A DNA stretch of 64,000 nucleotides. It comes from Methylibium sp. Root1272. Its GTDB lineage: Bacteria; Pseudomonadota; Gammaproteobacteria; Burkholderiales; Burkholderiaceae_C. This document shows positions 45,040 through 56,675 of this stretch, one piece after another (positions within the stretch are counted from its first letter, which is position 1; the number at the start of each line of letters is the position of its first letter). Where the stretch lies: NCBI RefSeq assembly GCF_001425905.1, contig NZ_LMDY01000018.1, positions 1 to 64,000 on the forward strand, written 5' to 3'. A program made the translations under genes and the position numbers. The notes under the pieces were generated by a model. That model ran no database searches. It saw only the letters and a program-made list of their open reading frames with translations, and was not told the origin of the DNA.

Positions 45040-45417
45040 TCAGGACGGCATCGGCTGGTTGCCGTTCAGGTTCAACCAGCCGCGCACGATGCGGTAGAGG
45101 AACCAGATCGAGATCAGCCCCCAGGCGATCCAGCCCGGGACGAAGAACAGCAGCCACAGCCACGAGGTGACGATGTACAGGCCGCCGGCCCACAGCACGC
45201 TGCGGATGCGCCAGCTGAAATGTGAGGCCTGCCAGGTGCCAGCGGCCTCGTCCTTCTTCACCATGTCGATGATGAAGGCCACGATCAGCAGCGCCACGCT
45301 GGCCTGCACGCCGGGCAACACCGCGCCGACGGCGACGACCAGGTGCAGCAGATAGCTGACGGTACCGACCGTCTTGAGCGAGCGCTCGCGCTCGTCGCTG
45401 TCGATCACGGTGTTCAT
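45040..45417 (-). CDS. DUF4870 family membrane protein
   Basis: This 125-residue protein has three predicted membrane helices (about 18-35, 38-52 and 77-112) and the [15 protein letters not shown] start common to DUF4870/Tic20-like small membrane proteins. Its start overlaps the hisE stop (ATGA), so it is translated with the histidine operon. Function is unknown. Confidence 0.8.
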   Translation of the reverse strand: MNTVIDSDERERSLKTVGTVSYLLHLVVAVGAVLPGVQASVALLIVAFIIDMVKKDEAAGTWQASHFSWRIRSVLWAGGLYIVTSWLWLLFFVPGWIAWGLISIWFLYRIVRGWLNLNGNQPMPS

Positions 45418-45776
45418 GTGCCACGCTCCTTCGTCGACTCGGCCTCGCGGCCCTTGACCTTCCGCAATGCGAATTCCTCGAGGCCCGACTGCCCCTCGCG
45501 ACGCTCGAGCTCGGCCAGCACCTGCGCCGGCGTGAGGCCGAAATGCGCCAGCGCCACCATCGCATGGAACCACAGGTCGGCCGCCTCGTTGACGATCTTC
45601 GGGCGGTCGCCGTCCTTGGCGGCCATCACGAACTCGGTGGCCTCCTCGCCGACCTTCTTCAGGATCGCGTCGGTGCCCTTGTGGAACAGGCGCGCGACGT
45701 AGCTCGCGTCGGGGTCGCCGCCGCGGCGCGACTCGATCACGGCCGCCAGGCGGGCCAGGGTGTCGTCGCCGCTCAT
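45414..45776 (-). CDS. hisE: Phosphoribosyl-ATP pyrophosphatase
   Basis: This 120-residue enzyme removes pyrophosphate from phosphoribosyl-ATP, the second step of histidine synthesis. It has [17 protein letters not shown] and [13 protein letters not shown], with the metal-binding acidic residues of the MazG-like fold. It is separate from hisI, as in other beta-proteobacteria. A duplicated 11-bp unit lies at its start codon. Confidence 0.95.
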   Translation of the reverse strand: MSGDDTLARLAAVIESRRGGDPDASYVARLFHKGTDAILKKVGEEATEFVMAAKDGDRPKIVNEAADLWFHAMVALAHFGLTPAQVLAELERREGQSGLEEFALRKVKGREAESTKERGT

Positions 45777-45792
45777 TTGTAGCTCATTTGTA
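45771..45792 (-). repeat. 11-bp tandem duplication making a four-codon relay ORF between hisI and hisE
   Basis: GCTCATTTGTA occurs twice in a row (45771-45781, 45782-45792). Each copy holds an overlapping ATG/TGA. On the minus strand hisI ends in TGA that overlaps an ATG; this opens the mini-ORF Met-Ser-Tyr-Lys-stop (45773-45787), whose TGA overlaps the hisE ATG. Confidence 0.85.
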
Positions 45793-46173
45793 GATGTGCT
45801 CCGGATCCTTCAGCACCGGCTCGACCGCGTGCCAGGCGCCAGCCTCGTAGCGCTGGTAGAAGCAGCTGTGGCGCCCGGTGTGGCAGGCGATCGAGGGCTC
45901 GTGGCCGAGCTGCTCGACCTTCAGCAGCAGCACGTCGTTGTCGCAGTCCAGACGCATGTCGCGCACTTTCTGGGTATGACCGGACTCCTCGCCCTTGTGC
46001 CACAGCCGGCCGCGCGAGCGGCTCCAGTACACCGCCTCACCGAGTTCTGCCGTGCGCGCCAGCGCCTCGCGGTTCATCCACGCGAACATCAGCACGTCGC
46101 CGCTCGCGGCTTCCTGCGCGATCACCGGCAACAGGCCGTCGCGGTCCCAGCGAATATCGTCCAGCCAAGTCAT
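45784..46173 (-). CDS. hisI: Phosphoribosyl-AMP cyclohydrolase
   Basis: This 129-residue enzyme opens the purine ring of phosphoribosyl-AMP, the third step of histidine synthesis. The zinc and magnesium sites are visible as CDND (with preceding Asp) and [12 protein letters not shown]; the catalytic-region motif [16 protein letters not shown] is intact. It is separated from hisF by 170 bases holding palindromic repeats. Confidence 0.95.
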   Translation of the reverse strand: MTWLDDIRWDRDGLLPVIAQEAASGDVLMFAWMNREALARTAELGEAVYWSRSRGRLWHKGEESGHTQKVRDMRLDCDNDVLLLKVEQLGHEPSIACHTGRHSCFYQRYEAGAWHAVEPVLKDPEHIYK

Positions 46174-46343
46174 GCGCAGCAGTTTAGCGACTCGCGATAG
46201 CTGCCGTCGCTCTACGGCATCGGCCCGCGCTGGAGAAACCCAGTGGACGCCGCGGGTCCGGCTCCGCCGGCCCGCCAGCGTCGCCCCCTCGAGGGGGAGC
46301 GGCGCAGCCGCAACGGGGGTGGGCCACACGCAACGGAGGTGGC
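46174..46343. repeat. Palindromic intergenic repeat between hisF and hisI
   Basis: No gene is seen in these 170 bases. They hold the perfect palindrome CCCCCTCGAGGGGG (46284-46297), a CCGGCTCCGCCGG hairpin just before it, and the imperfect direct repeat GGGGGTGGGCCACACGCAACGGAGGTGGC. Such CCCCCTCGAGGGGG-cored elements are frequent between genes in Burkholderiales. Confidence 0.6.
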
Positions 46344-47105
46344 TCACATCCTGACAGGGATGCCGTGCTCGGCCATCAGGGCCTTGGCCTGGCCGACGGT
46401 GAACGTGCCGTAGTGGAAGATGCTGGCGGCGAGCACCGCGTCGGCGCCGCCGATCTGGATGCCCTCGGCCAGGTGCTCCAGCGCACCGACGCCGCCGGAG
46501 GCGATCACCGGCACCGACACCGCGTCGCTGACCGCGCGCGTCAGCGGCAGGTTGAAGCCGATCTGCGTGCCGTCGCGGTCCATGCTGGTCAGCAGGATCT
46601 CGCCGGCGCCGAACTCGGCCATCTGCCGTGCCCAGGCCACCGCGTCGAGGCCGGTGTTCTGGCGCCCACCGTGGGTGTAGACCTCCCAGCCCTCGCCACC
46701 GACGCGCTGCTTGGCGTCGATCGCGACCACGATGCACTGCGCGCCGTACTTGTCGGACGCGTCGCGGATGACCTGAGGGTTCGCGACCGCCGCCGAGTTG
46801 AAGCTCACCTTGTCGGCCCCGGCGTTGAGCAGGCGACGCACGTCCTCGACGCTGCGCACGCCGCCGCCGACGGTGAGCGGGATGAAGACCTGCGAGGCCA
46901 CCGCCTCGATGATGGGGAGGATGAGGTCCCGGCCGTCGCTGGTGGCGGTGATGTCGAGGAAGGTGAGTTCGTCGGCGCCCTGCTCGTTGTAACGGGCGGC
47001 GATCTCCACCGGGTCGCCGGCATCGCGCAGCTCGACGAAGTTGACGCCCTTGACGACGCGCCCGCCGGTGACGTCGAGACAGGGAATGATGCGCTTGGCG
47101 AGCAT
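46344..47105 (-). CDS. hisF: Imidazole glycerol phosphate synthase, cyclase subunit
   Basis: This 253-residue (beta/alpha)8 barrel enzyme makes imidazole glycerol phosphate and AICAR using ammonia from HisH. It starts [20 protein letters not shown]; the catalytic aspartates are in CLDV and in [11 protein letters not shown], and the phosphate-binding repeats VGGGVRS and ASGGVG are intact. It follows hisA by 19 bases. Confidence 0.97.
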   Translation of the reverse strand: MLAKRIIPCLDVTGGRVVKGVNFVELRDAGDPVEIAARYNEQGADELTFLDITATSDGRDLILPIIEAVASQVFIPLTVGGGVRSVEDVRRLLNAGADKVSFNSAAVANPQVIRDASDKYGAQCIVVAIDAKQRVGGEGWEVYTHGGRQNTGLDAVAWARQMAEFGAGEILLTSMDRDGTQIGFNLPLTRAVSDAVSVPVIASGGVGALEHLAEGIQIGGADAVLAASIFHYGTFTVGQAKALMAEHGIPVRM

Positions 47106-47124
47106 GCGGGGACGCCGGCGCCGC

Positions 47125-47871
47125 TCAGGCGTCGCCGTTCAGCGCGTCGGCCCGCGCCTGTGCCGCGGCGAAGTCGAGATCGCCGGTGTAGATCGCCCGG
47201 CCGCAGATCACGCCCTCGATGCCCTCGCCCTCGACCGCGCACAGGCGCTCGATGTCGGCGATGTTGCTGAGGCCGCCCGAGGCGATCACCGGGATGCTGA
47301 GCGCCTGCGCCAGCTTGACGGTGGCGTCGATGTTGATGCCGGTCAGCATGCCGTCGCGGCCGATGTCGGTGTAGATCACGCCCTCGACGCCGTAGTCCTC
47401 GAACTTCTTCGCCAGGTCCACCACCTCGTGGCCGGTCAGCTTGCTCCAGCCGTCGGTCGCGACCTTGCCGTCCTTGGCGTCGAGCCCGACGATGATGTGG
47501 CCGCCGAAGGCAGTGCAGGCGTCGCGCAGGAAGCCCGGGTTCTTGACCGCGGCGGTGCCGATGATCACGTAGGACAGACCGTCGTCGAGGTAACGCTCGA
47601 TGGTGTCGAGGTCGCGGATGCCGCCACCCAGCTGGACCGGGATCTCGTCGCCCACTTCCTTCAGGATGGCCTTGATCGCCGGCTCGTTGACCGGCTTGCC
47701 GGCGAAGGCGCCGTTCAGGTCGACCAGGTGCAGGCGGCGCGCCCCGGCGTCGAGCCAGCGCCGGGCCATCGCGGCCGGATCCTCGCCGAAGGTGGTGGAG
47801 GCTTGCATGTCGCCTTGCTTCAGGCGCACGCAGCGACCGTCTTTCAGGTCGATGGCAGGGATCAGCAACAT
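47125..47871 (-). CDS. hisA: Phosphoribosylformimino-AICAR ribotide isomerase
   Basis: This 248-residue barrel enzyme carries out the fourth step (Amadori rearrangement) of histidine synthesis. It starts [20 protein letters not shown]; the second catalytic Asp is in [10 protein letters not shown], with phosphate loops LGGGIRD and ASGGLS. ATG 47871 is chosen over an upstream in-frame start because it gives the standard N-terminus. It lies 23 bases after hisH. Confidence 0.97.
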   Translation of the reverse strand: MLLIPAIDLKDGRCVRLKQGDMQASTTFGEDPAAMARRWLDAGARRLHLVDLNGAFAGKPVNEPAIKAILKEVGDEIPVQLGGGIRDLDTIERYLDDGLSYVIIGTAAVKNPGFLRDACTAFGGHIIVGLDAKDGKVATDGWSKLTGHEVVDLAKKFEDYGVEGVIYTDIGRDGMLTGINIDATVKLAQALSIPVIASGGLSNIADIERLCAVEGEGIEGVICGRAIYTGDLDFAAAQARADALNGDA

Positions 47872-47894
47872 GGCTGTCAGGGGGTGGGGGAGGG

Positions 47895-48551
47895 TCAGGG
47901 GCACCAGCCGAGGAAGTTGCGGTACAGGGCCAGGCCGTGTGCAGCGCTCTTCTCGGGGTGGAACTGGGTGGCAAAAATATTATCGCGTGCCACCGCACTG
48001 GTAAAGCGCGCGCCATAGTCGGTTTCACCAACGCTGTGCGCCGGATCGGCCGGAACGGCATAGAAACTGTGCACGAAATAGAACCAGCTGGCGTCGGGCA
48101 CGCCCGCCCACACCGGGTGCGGCCGCGCCTGCAGCACCTGGTTCCAGCCCATCTGCGGCACCTTGTAACGGCTGCCATCGGGCTGCAGCCGGCCTTCGAG
48201 CTGGAAGCGCCGCACCCTTCCGCGGATCAGCCCCAGGCCTGGCGTGTCCTGTTCTTCGCTGTGGTCGAGCAGCATCTGCATGCCGACGCACACCCCCATC
48301 AGCGGCTTGCTGGCCGCTGCCTCCAGCACCGCGGCCAACAGGCTGCCTGCATGCGCCTCGCGCAGTTCTCGCATGCAGTCGCGCATCGCGCCCTGGCCCG
48401 GCAGCACCACGCGTTCGGCGGCGCGCACCACGTCCGGCTCGGCGGTGACGACCACGTCGAAGCCGGTGCCGGCGGCCGCGTGCAGCACCGCCTGCGACAC
48501 CGAGCGCAGGTTGCCCATGCCGTAGTCGACGACGGCGACGGTGCGGCTCAT
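47895..48551 (-). CDS. hisH: Imidazole glycerol phosphate synthase, glutaminase subunit
   Basis: This 218-residue class-I glutamine amidotransferase supplies ammonia to HisF. The nucleophile Cys is in GVCVGMQML, and the His and Glu are in TQFHPEKS. The N-terminus [14 protein letters not shown] is typical. It lies between hisB and hisA, 31 bases after hisB. Confidence 0.96.
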   Translation of the reverse strand: MSRTVAVVDYGMGNLRSVSQAVLHAAAGTGFDVVVTAEPDVVRAAERVVLPGQGAMRDCMRELREAHAGSLLAAVLEAAASKPLMGVCVGMQMLLDHSEEQDTPGLGLIRGRVRRFQLEGRLQPDGSRYKVPQMGWNQVLQARPHPVWAGVPDASWFYFVHSFYAVPADPAHSVGETDYGARFTSAVARDNIFATQFHPEKSAAHGLALYRNFLGWCP

Positions 48552-48582
48552 CTCAGACCTTCCACGGCTCAGGACGGGTGGC

Positions 48583-49182
48583 TCACAGGCTGCCTTTGGT
48601 CGACGGGATCACGCCGGCCATGCGCGGGTCACGCTCCAGCGCCATGCGCAGCGCCCGCGCGAAGGCCTTGAAGACCGTCTCGCACTGGTGGTGCGCGTTG
48701 TCGCCGTGCAGGTTGTCGATGTGCAGCGTGACGCCGGCATGGTTCACGAAGCCCTGGAAGAACTCGTAGACCAGCTGGGTGTCGAGCGCGCCGATCATGC
48801 CGGCCTTGAACGGCACGCGCATGTGCAGCCCGGGCCGGCCGGAGAAGTCGACCACCACGCGGCTCAGCGCCTCGTCGAGCGGCACGTAGGCATGGCCGTA
48901 GCGGCGGATCCCCGCCTTGTCGCCGACGGCCTTCGCGAAAGCCTGGCCGACCGTGATGCCGACGTCCTCGACGGTGTGGTGCCCGTCGATGTGCAGGTCG
49001 CCATCGGCCTCGATCTCCAGGTCGATCAGCCCGTGCCGCGCCAGCTGGTCGAGCATGTGGTCGAAGAAGCCGATGCCGGTGGCGAGCTTGGCCACGCCCG
49101 TGCCATCGAGGTCGATGCGCACGCGGATTTTCGTTTCGGCGGTATCCCGCCGAACTTCGGCAACTCGGTTGGATTCACTCAT
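48583..49182 (-). CDS. hisB: Imidazoleglycerol-phosphate dehydratase
   Basis: This 199-residue manganese enzyme removes water from imidazole glycerol phosphate. Metal-binding motifs are [25 protein letters not shown] and the late [10 protein letters not shown]. It is the single-function form without a phosphatase domain. Its start overlaps the end of hisC by four bases. Confidence 0.97.
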   Translation of the reverse strand: MSESNRVAEVRRDTAETKIRVRIDLDGTGVAKLATGIGFFDHMLDQLARHGLIDLEIEADGDLHIDGHHTVEDVGITVGQAFAKAVGDKAGIRRYGHAYVPLDEALSRVVVDFSGRPGLHMRVPFKAGMIGALDTQLVYEFFQGFVNHAGVTLHIDNLHGDNAHHQCETVFKAFARALRMALERDPRMAGVIPSTKGSL

Positions 49183-50297
49183 GACAGGATGCCTTTCAAG
49201 GCCGCGATCATCTGGTCGTTCTCTTCGGGCAGGCCGACGGTGAGGCGCAGGCAGTTTGCCAGCAGCGGGTGCAGGCCGGACACGTTCTTGACCAGCACGC
49301 CGCGCGCCTTCAGGCCCTCGAAGGCCGCCTTCGCGTCGGGCACCCGCACCAGCACCATGTTGGCCTCGCTCGGGAACGGCTTGGCGTGCGGCATCGCGCG
49401 CAGCGCACCCTGCAGCCGCGCGCGCTCGGCGCGCAGCACCGCGGCCTGGCGTGCGAACTCGTCCTCGTGCTCCAGCGCGAACAGCGCCGCCTCGCAGTTC
49501 AGCACGCTGACGTTGTAGGGCGGGCGCACCTTGTCGATCTCGGCCACCAGCGCGGCCGGGCCCATGAGGTAGCCCAGCCGCACGCCGGCCAGGCCGAACT
49601 TGCTGAGCGTGCGCATCAGCAGCACGTGGTCGTGGTGCGCCAGGCGGCCGATGTAGCTGCGGCTCGCGAACGGCTGGTAGGCCTCGTCGATCACCACCAG
49701 GCCGCCGTGCTCGCGCACCGCGTCGACGATGCGCTCGATCACCGCGTCGTCCCACAGGTTCGCGGTCGGGTTGTTCGGATAGGCCAGGTAGGTGATCGCC
49801 GGGCGGTGCTCGCGCACCGCGGCCAGCATCGCCTCGGCGTCGAGCTCGAAGTCGGCGGTCAGCGGCACGCCGACGAAGCGCAGCCCCTGCAGCCGGGCCG
49901 ACATCTCGTACATCACGAAGCCCGGCAGCGGCGCCAGGACGGTGGCGCCCGGCACGTCGCAGGCCATGCTGAGCAGCGAGATCAGCTCGTCGGAGCCGTT
50001 GCCGAGCATCAGCGCACAGCCCGCGGGCAGGCCGGCGTGGCGGGCCAGCGCCGCGCGCAGCGCGTCGGTGCGGGTGCCGGGATAGCGGTTGATCGCCAGC
50101 GCGCCGAGCCGGCGGCCCAGCTCGGCCTGCAGCGCCTCGGGCAGGCGGTGCGGGTTCTCCATCGCGTCGAGCTTCACGAAACCGTCCGACGGCTGGATCG
50201 CGTAGGCGTGCATGTTCTGCACGTCCTGGCGGATGAAGCGCGCGAGGCGTGGCGCGAGCGGCCCGCCGCCGTTGTCGTCGCTGCTGCCGATGCTCAT
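49179..50297 (-). CDS. hisC: Histidinol-phosphate aminotransferase
   Basis: This 372-residue PLP enzyme converts imidazole-acetol phosphate to histidinol phosphate. The PLP lysine is in [16 protein letters not shown]; other landmarks are [11 protein letters not shown] and [10 protein letters not shown]. Its start overlaps the hisD stop by four bases and its stop overlaps the hisB start. Confidence 0.96.
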   Translation of the reverse strand: MSIGSSDDNGGGPLAPRLARFIRQDVQNMHAYAIQPSDGFVKLDAMENPHRLPEALQAELGRRLGALAINRYPGTRTDALRAALARHAGLPAGCALMLGNGSDELISLLSMACDVPGATVLAPLPGFVMYEMSARLQGLRFVGVPLTADFELDAEAMLAAVREHRPAITYLAYPNNPTANLWDDAVIERIVDAVREHGGLVVIDEAYQPFASRSYIGRLAHHDHVLLMRTLSKFGLAGVRLGYLMGPAALVAEIDKVRPPYNVSVLNCEAALFALEHEDEFARQAAVLRAERARLQGALRAMPHAKPFPSEANMVLVRVPDAKAAFEGLKARGVLVKNVSGLHPLLANCLRLTVGLPEENDQMIAALKGILS

Positions 50298-51637
50298 CGT
50301 GCCGCCCCCGGCTTCTTCGCCAGCCGCATCTCGGCCGCCTGCGCGTGCGCCTGCAGGCCCTCGCCATAGGCCAGCTCGGCGGCGATCACCCCCAGCGTCT
50401 GCGCGCCCTGCTCGCTGACCTCGATCAGGCTGCTGCGCTTCTGGAAGTCGTAGACGCCCAGCGGCGAGCTGAAGCGCGCGGTGCCCGAGGTCGGCAACAC
50501 ATGGTTCGGCCCGGCGCAGTAGTCGCCCAGCGATTCGCTGGTGTAGGCACCGAGGAAGATCGCGCCGGCGTGGCGCAGCAGCGGCTCCCAACGGTGCGGC
50601 TCGTTCGAGCTCACTTCCAGGTGCTCGGGCGCGATGCGGTTGCTGATCTCGCAGGCCTCCTCCATCGAGCGGGTGTGGATCAGCGCACCACGCCCTTCCA
50701 GCGAGGCGCGGATGATCGCGCCGCGCGGCATCGAAGGCAGCAGACGGTCGATCTGGCGCTGCACCTCGGCGATGTAGCCGGCATCGGGGCACAGCAGGAT
50801 GCTCTGCGCCAGCTCGTCGTGCTCGGCCTGGCTGAACAGGTCCATCGCCACCCAGTCGGCCGGCGTGCTGCCGTCGGCCAGCACCAGGATCTCGCTGGGC
50901 CCGGCGATCATGTCGATGCCCACCGTGCCGAACACGCGCTTCTTCGCGCTCGCCACGTAGGCGTTGCCGGGCCCGGTGATCTTGTCGACCTGGGGCACCG
51001 TGGCCGTGCCGTAGGCGAGCGCGGCCACCGCCTGCGCACCGCCGATCGTGAAGGCACGCGTCACGCCCGCCACGTGCGCGGCGGCCAGCACCAGGGTGTT
51101 GCGCTCGCCCTTCGGCGTGGGCACCACCATCACGATCTCGGGCACGCCCGCCACGTGGGCCGGCACCGCGTTCATCAGCAGGCTAGACGGATAGGCCGCC
51201 TTGCCGCCCGGCACGTAGATGCCCACGCGGTCCAGCGGCGTGACCTTCTGGCCCAGCAGCGTGCCGTCCTCGTCGCGGTAGCTCCAGCTGCGGCCGCAGG
51301 CGTCGAGCTGGCGCTCGTGGTAGCTGCGGATGCGGCGCGCGGCCTGCTGCAGCGCGTCGCGCTGCGCCGGCGTGATGGCCTCGAACGCCGCGGCGAAGTC
51401 GGCCTGCGTCAGCTCGAGTTCGCTCATCGAGGCGACCGGCAACGCGTCGAAGCGCGCGGTGTACTCGAGGACCGCGGCGTCGCCGCGCTGCTGCACGTCG
51501 GCCAGGATCGCGGCGACGCGGCTCTCGATCGCATCGTCGGTCTCCGCCGACCAGTGCTGCACGGCCCGGAACGCCGCCTCGAAATCGGGCTGCGTGGTGG
51601 CCAGGTGGCGCAGGTTCACGCGGGCTGGGGCGCTCAT
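50294..51637 (-). CDS. hisD: Histidinol dehydrogenase
   Basis: This 447-residue zinc enzyme makes histidine from histidinol with two NAD reductions. It contains the signature [29 protein letters not shown] and [15 protein letters not shown] 51637 follows hisG by two bases. It is tightly coupled with hisC. Confidence 0.97.
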   Translation of the reverse strand: MSAPARVNLRHLATTQPDFEAAFRAVQHWSAETDDAIESRVAAILADVQQRGDAAVLEYTARFDALPVASMSELELTQADFAAAFEAITPAQRDALQQAARRIRSYHERQLDACGRSWSYRDEDGTLLGQKVTPLDRVGIYVPGGKAAYPSSLLMNAVPAHVAGVPEIVMVVPTPKGERNTLVLAAAHVAGVTRAFTIGGAQAVAALAYGTATVPQVDKITGPGNAYVASAKKRVFGTVGIDMIAGPSEILVLADGSTPADWVAMDLFSQAEHDELAQSILLCPDAGYIAEVQRQIDRLLPSMPRGAIIRASLEGRGALIHTRSMEEACEISNRIAPEHLEVSSNEPHRWEPLLRHAGAIFLGAYTSESLGDYCAGPNHVLPTSGTARFSSPLGVYDFQKRSSLIEVSEQGAQTLGVIAAELAYGEGLQAHAQAAEMRLAKKPGAAR

Positions 51638-51639
51638 GA

Positions 51640-52284
51640 TCACTCCTGGGGAATGGCCGCCGCGAAGGCGTCGATCAGCGGACGGATCGCCTCGCGCTTG
51701 AGCTTCAGCGCGGCCTGGTTCACCACCAGGCGCGACGAGATGTCCATGATCCGCTCCACCTCGAGCAGGTGGTTGGCCTTGAGCGTGCTGCCGGTCGACA
51801 CCAGGTCGACGATGGCATCGGCCAGGCCGGTCAGCGGCGCCAGCTCCATCGAGCCGTAGAGCTTGATCAGGTCGACGTGCACGCCCTTGTCGGCGAAGTG
51901 GTCGCGCGCGACGCTCACGTACTTGGTCGCGACGCGGATGCGCGAGCCCTGCTTCACTGCCGCCGCGTAGTCGAAGTCGGCCCGCACCGCCACGCTCATG
52001 CGGCACTTGGCGATGCGCAGGTCCAGCGGCTGGTAGAGGCCTTGGCCGCCATGCTCCAGCAGCACGTCGAGCCCGACCACGCCGAGGTCGGCGCCGCCGT
52101 GCTGCACGTAGGTGGGCACGTCGGTGGCGCGCACCAGCACCACGCGCACGTCGGGGCGGTTGGTCGGCAGGATGAGCTTGCGCGAGGTCTCGGGGTCCTC
52201 GGTGACCTCGATGCCCGCCGCCTTCAGCAGCGGCAGCGTCTCTTCGAAGATGCGGCCTTTCGACAGCGCGAGGGTGATGCTCAT
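51640..52284 (-). CDS. hisG: ATP phosphoribosyltransferase, short form
   Basis: This 214-residue enzyme begins histidine synthesis by joining ATP and PRPP. It is the short HisG form, lacking the C-terminal regulatory domain, and so should need the HisZ regulatory subunit, which is not in this window. Landmarks are the start [18 protein letters not shown] and the PRPP loop [18 protein letters not shown]. It is the first his gene and lies 76 bases after murA. Confidence 0.96.
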   Translation of the reverse strand: MSITLALSKGRIFEETLPLLKAAGIEVTEDPETSRKLILPTNRPDVRVVLVRATDVPTYVQHGGADLGVVGLDVLLEHGGQGLYQPLDLRIAKCRMSVAVRADFDYAAAVKQGSRIRVATKYVSVARDHFADKGVHVDLIKLYGSMELAPLTGLADAIVDLVSTGSTLKANHLLEVERIMDISSRLVVNQAALKLKREAIRPLIDAFAAAIPQE

Positions 52285-52360
52285 GGGGCCTCCCGCCGGT
52301 CCGCCCCAAGGCAGACTTTGCGCCCTCGGGGCGAAGCGAACGAAGTGCGCGTGGGGGCTG
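52285..52360. repeat. Palindromic intergenic repeat between murA and hisG
   Basis: The gap contains GCGCCCTCGGGGCG and GAAGCGAACGAAGTGCGCG, a pattern seen between many Burkholderiales genes. It can fold into short stem-loops on either strand. No promoter was convincing. Confidence 0.5.
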
Positions 52361-54012
<1,652 letters not shown>

Positions 54013-54032
54013 GACGCGAGTGTATCGGGCGT

Positions 54033-54788
54033 TCAGGACCGCAGCTTGTAGCCGGTCTTCAGCAGCCGCAGCGACACCGCCGAGACGGCCACCAGGCTGG
54101 CAGCGACCACCGCCAGGCTGATCCACGGACTCACGTCGCTGACGCCGAAGAAGCCGGCCCGGAAGCCGTCGATCATGTAGAAGAAGGGGTTCAGATGGCT
54201 CACCGCCTGCCAGAACGGCGGCAGCGAGTCGACCGAATAGAACACGCCGGACAGGAAGGTCATCGGCATCACGACGAAGTTCTGGAACGCCGCGATCTGG
54301 TCGAATTTCTCGGCCCACAGCCCGGCCACCAGGCCCAGCGCGCCCATCATCGCCGCCCCCAGCACCGCGAACACCAGTGCCCACCCCGGCGCGGCCAGGC
54401 CGGGTGGCGCGAACCACACGGTGACCGCCAGCACCCCGGCGCCCACCACCAGGCCGCGCACCACCGACGCGCCCACGTAGGCCGCGAACCAGGCCCAGTG
54501 CGACAGCGGCGTCACCAGCAGGAACACCAGGTTGCCCGTCACCTTGCTCTGGATCAGCGAGGAACTGCTGTTGGCGAAGGCGTTCTGCAGCACGCTCATC
54601 ATCACCAGACCCGGGATCAGGAAGCTGGTGTAGCCGACACTGCCGTAGACCTTCACGTGCGCCTCGAGCGCGTGGCCGAAGATCAGCAGGTAGAGCACCG
54701 CCGTCAGCACCGGCGCCGCCACGGTCTGGAAACTGACCTTCCAGAACCGCAGCATCTCCTTGTAGAGCAGCGTGCGCGCGCCGGTCAT
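54033..54788 (-). CDS. ABC-2 type transporter permease
   Basis: This 251-residue membrane protein has six helices and the ABC-2 signature GALGLVAGLWAEKFDQIAAFQNF with NFVVMPMTFLSGVFYS. It pairs with the ATPase encoded upstream to form an exporter of unknown cargo (drug, lipid or polysaccharide). Starts at ATG 54788, 94 bases after the ATPase stop. Confidence 0.88.
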   Translation of the reverse strand: MTGARTLLYKEMLRFWKVSFQTVAAPVLTAVLYLLIFGHALEAHVKVYGSVGYTSFLIPGLVMMSVLQNAFANSSSSLIQSKVTGNLVFLLVTPLSHWAWFAAYVGASVVRGLVVGAGVLAVTVWFAPPGLAAPGWALVFAVLGAAMMGALGLVAGLWAEKFDQIAAFQNFVVMPMTFLSGVFYSVDSLPPFWQAVSHLNPFFYMIDGFRAGFFGVSDVSPWISLAVVAASLVAVSAVSLRLLKTGYKLRS

Positions 54789-54882
54789 GACTGCCCCTCG
54801 TCCGACGAGTACGTCGGCCGATCCCCCGCGGGGATGCGGGCCGGCTTGGGAGCGGCCCGGCGCTCGGCCCGCGGCGCACCGG

Positions 54883-55827
54883 TCATGCCGCCACCTTCTG
54901 CGGTTCGCCCTGCATGATCTCGAGGAACACGTCCTCCAGGTCGGCGCGGCCGATCTCCAGCTCCTCCACCCGGACCTGGGCGCTCCGCAGCATCGCGAGC
55001 AGCGTCTCGACCTCGGCCGCGTCGTGCGCGGTGAGCTGCACGATGCGGCCGGTCACACGTGCCTGCGCCGCCACCGCCGGCGGCAGCGTCTGGTCGGTCT
55101 TGAAGCGCAGCATGGTGCTCGCGGTGCCGGCCAGCAGGTTGGCGGTGCGGTCGAGCGCCACCACGCGGCCCTGCTTGAGCATCGCGATGCGGCCGCACAG
55201 CGCCTCGGCCTCTTCGAGGTAGTGCGTGGTCAGCAGCACCGTGTGCCCTTCGCGGTTGAGCCGCGCGATGAACTGCCACAGCGTCTGGCGCAGTTCCACG
55301 TCGACCCCGGCGGTCGGCTCGTCGAGCACGATCACCGGCGGCCGGTGCACCAGCGCCTGCGCCACCAGCACGCGGCGCTTCATGCCGCCCGACAGCTGGC
55401 GCATGTTGGCATCGGCCTTGTCGGCCAGGCCCAGGTGGTGCAGCAGCTCGTCGATCCAGGCATCGTTGGCCTGGCGGTCGACGCGCACGCCGAAGTAGCC
55501 GCTCTGGATGCGCAGCGTCTCGCGCACCGAGAAGAACGGGTCGAACACCAGCTCCTGCGGCACGATGCCCAGCGCGCGGCGCGCGGCCGCGTAGTCGTCC
55601 ACCACGTCGTGGCCCTGCACCGTGACGCGCCCGCGGGTCGCACGGCTCAGGCCGGCCAGGATGCTGATCAGCGTGGTCTTGCCGGCACCGTTGGGGCCGA
55701 GCAGGCCGAAGAAGTCGCCCGGCTCGATGTCGAAACTCACGTCCTGCAACGCATGCAGATCGTTGCGCTGGCTGCCGCGCGGGGCAAGGTAGGTCTTGGA
55801 AACGGAGTCGAAACGAACGGCCGGCAT
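54883..55827 (-). CDS. ABC-2 type exporter ATP-binding protein
   Basis: This 314-residue ATPase has Walker A GPNGAGKTT, signature LSGGMKRRVLVAQALVHRP, Walker B VIVLDEPTAGVD and the H-loop LLTTHYLEEAE, as in CcmA/NodI/drug-exporter ATPases. ATG 55827 is chosen because the core begins there; an upstream in-frame ATG lacks a ribosome site. It is divergent from a TetR gene, which may control it. Confidence 0.9.
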   Translation of the reverse strand: MPAVRFDSVSKTYLAPRGSQRNDLHALQDVSFDIEPGDFFGLLGPNGAGKTTLISILAGLSRATRGRVTVQGHDVVDDYAAARRALGIVPQELVFDPFFSVRETLRIQSGYFGVRVDRQANDAWIDELLHHLGLADKADANMRQLSGGMKRRVLVAQALVHRPPVIVLDEPTAGVDVELRQTLWQFIARLNREGHTVLLTTHYLEEAEALCGRIAMLKQGRVVALDRTANLLAGTASTMLRFKTDQTLPPAVAAQARVTGRIVQLTAHDAAEVETLLAMLRSAQVRVEELEIGRADLEDVFLEIMQGEPQKVAA

Positions 55828-55886
55828 GAAGGTCTCGGAGGACAGCCGGGGATTGTAGGCAGGCCTCGCCATCGGTGCTGGCCGCC

Positions 55887-55915
55887 TTGGTGGCGCGTGA
55901 TCTTGATGCTAGATT
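55887..55915 (+). promoter_or_regulatory. Candidate promoter of tetR gene
   Basis: TTGGTG (55887-55892) and TAGATT (55910-55915) are 17 bases apart, 45 bases before the TetR start codon. The match is fair. Confidence 0.4.
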
Positions 55916-55959
55916 GACCGCAAACCAGCCCTCTCGCCCCACCGCGAGACGACCGCGCC

Positions 55960-56628
55960 ATGAGCCCACGGGTCCCGAAGAAAGCACCGCGCCGCACGGC
56001 CGAGCGCATCCTGGAGGTGACGCTGGAACTGTTCAACCGCTTCGGCGAGCCCAACGTCAGCACCACGCTGATCTCGGCCGAGCTCAACATCAGCCCGGGC
56101 AACCTCTACTACCACTACCCCGCCAAGGACGAGCTGATCAACAGCCTGTTCGACCGCTACGAGGCCGCGCTCACCGAGTTGCTGCGGGCGGCCGACAACG
56201 TGCGCAACGTCGAGGACGCCTGGCTGTTCTTCCACATGCTGTTCGAGCTGATCTGGCAGTACCGCTTTCTGTACCGCGACCTGAACGACCTGCTCAGCAA
56301 GAACCGGCGGCTCGAGACCCACTTCCAGTTCGTGCTGAAGAACAAGCAGCATGCGGTCAAGGCGGTGCTCGACGGCCTGAGCCGCGCGCAGGCGATGCGC
56401 ATCGACGCGCGCGAGGCCGAGCCGGTGGCCACCTCGATGGTGGTGGTGCTGACCTACTGGCTCAGCTACGAGTACGTGCGCGACCCGCGCAAGGCATTGG
56501 AGCCCGAGAGCGCCGGCGCGGCGCTGCTGCGCGGCGCCCAGCACGTGCTCAGCCTGCTGATGCCCTACCTCGACCCGGGCCAGCGCGAGCACCTGCTGAT
56601 GCTGGCCGGCAGCTACCAGCGCGACTGA
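55960..56628 (+). CDS. TetR family transcriptional regulator
   Basis: This 222-residue protein has an N-terminal TetR helix-turn-helix (VSTTLISAELNISPGNLYYH, then YPAKDELINSLFDRYEAAL) and an all-helical C-terminal domain that would bind a small ligand. It is divergent from the ABC exporter operon across 132 bp and precedes a TPR-like gene by 47 bases, so it may control either. Confidence 0.88.
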   Translation: MSPRVPKKAPRRTAERILEVTLELFNRFGEPNVSTTLISAELNISPGNLYYHYPAKDELINSLFDRYEAALTELLRAADNVRNVEDAWLFFHMLFELIWQYRFLYRDLNDLLSKNRRLETHFQFVLKNKQHAVKAVLDGLSRAQAMRIDAREAEPVATSMVVVLTYWLSYEYVRDPRKALEPESAGAALLRGAQHVLSLLMPYLDPGQREHLLMLAGSYQRD

Positions 56629-56675
56629 ACGAAAAGAACGACCGATTGCCCGGAACGACGCAGGAGACAAGCACT

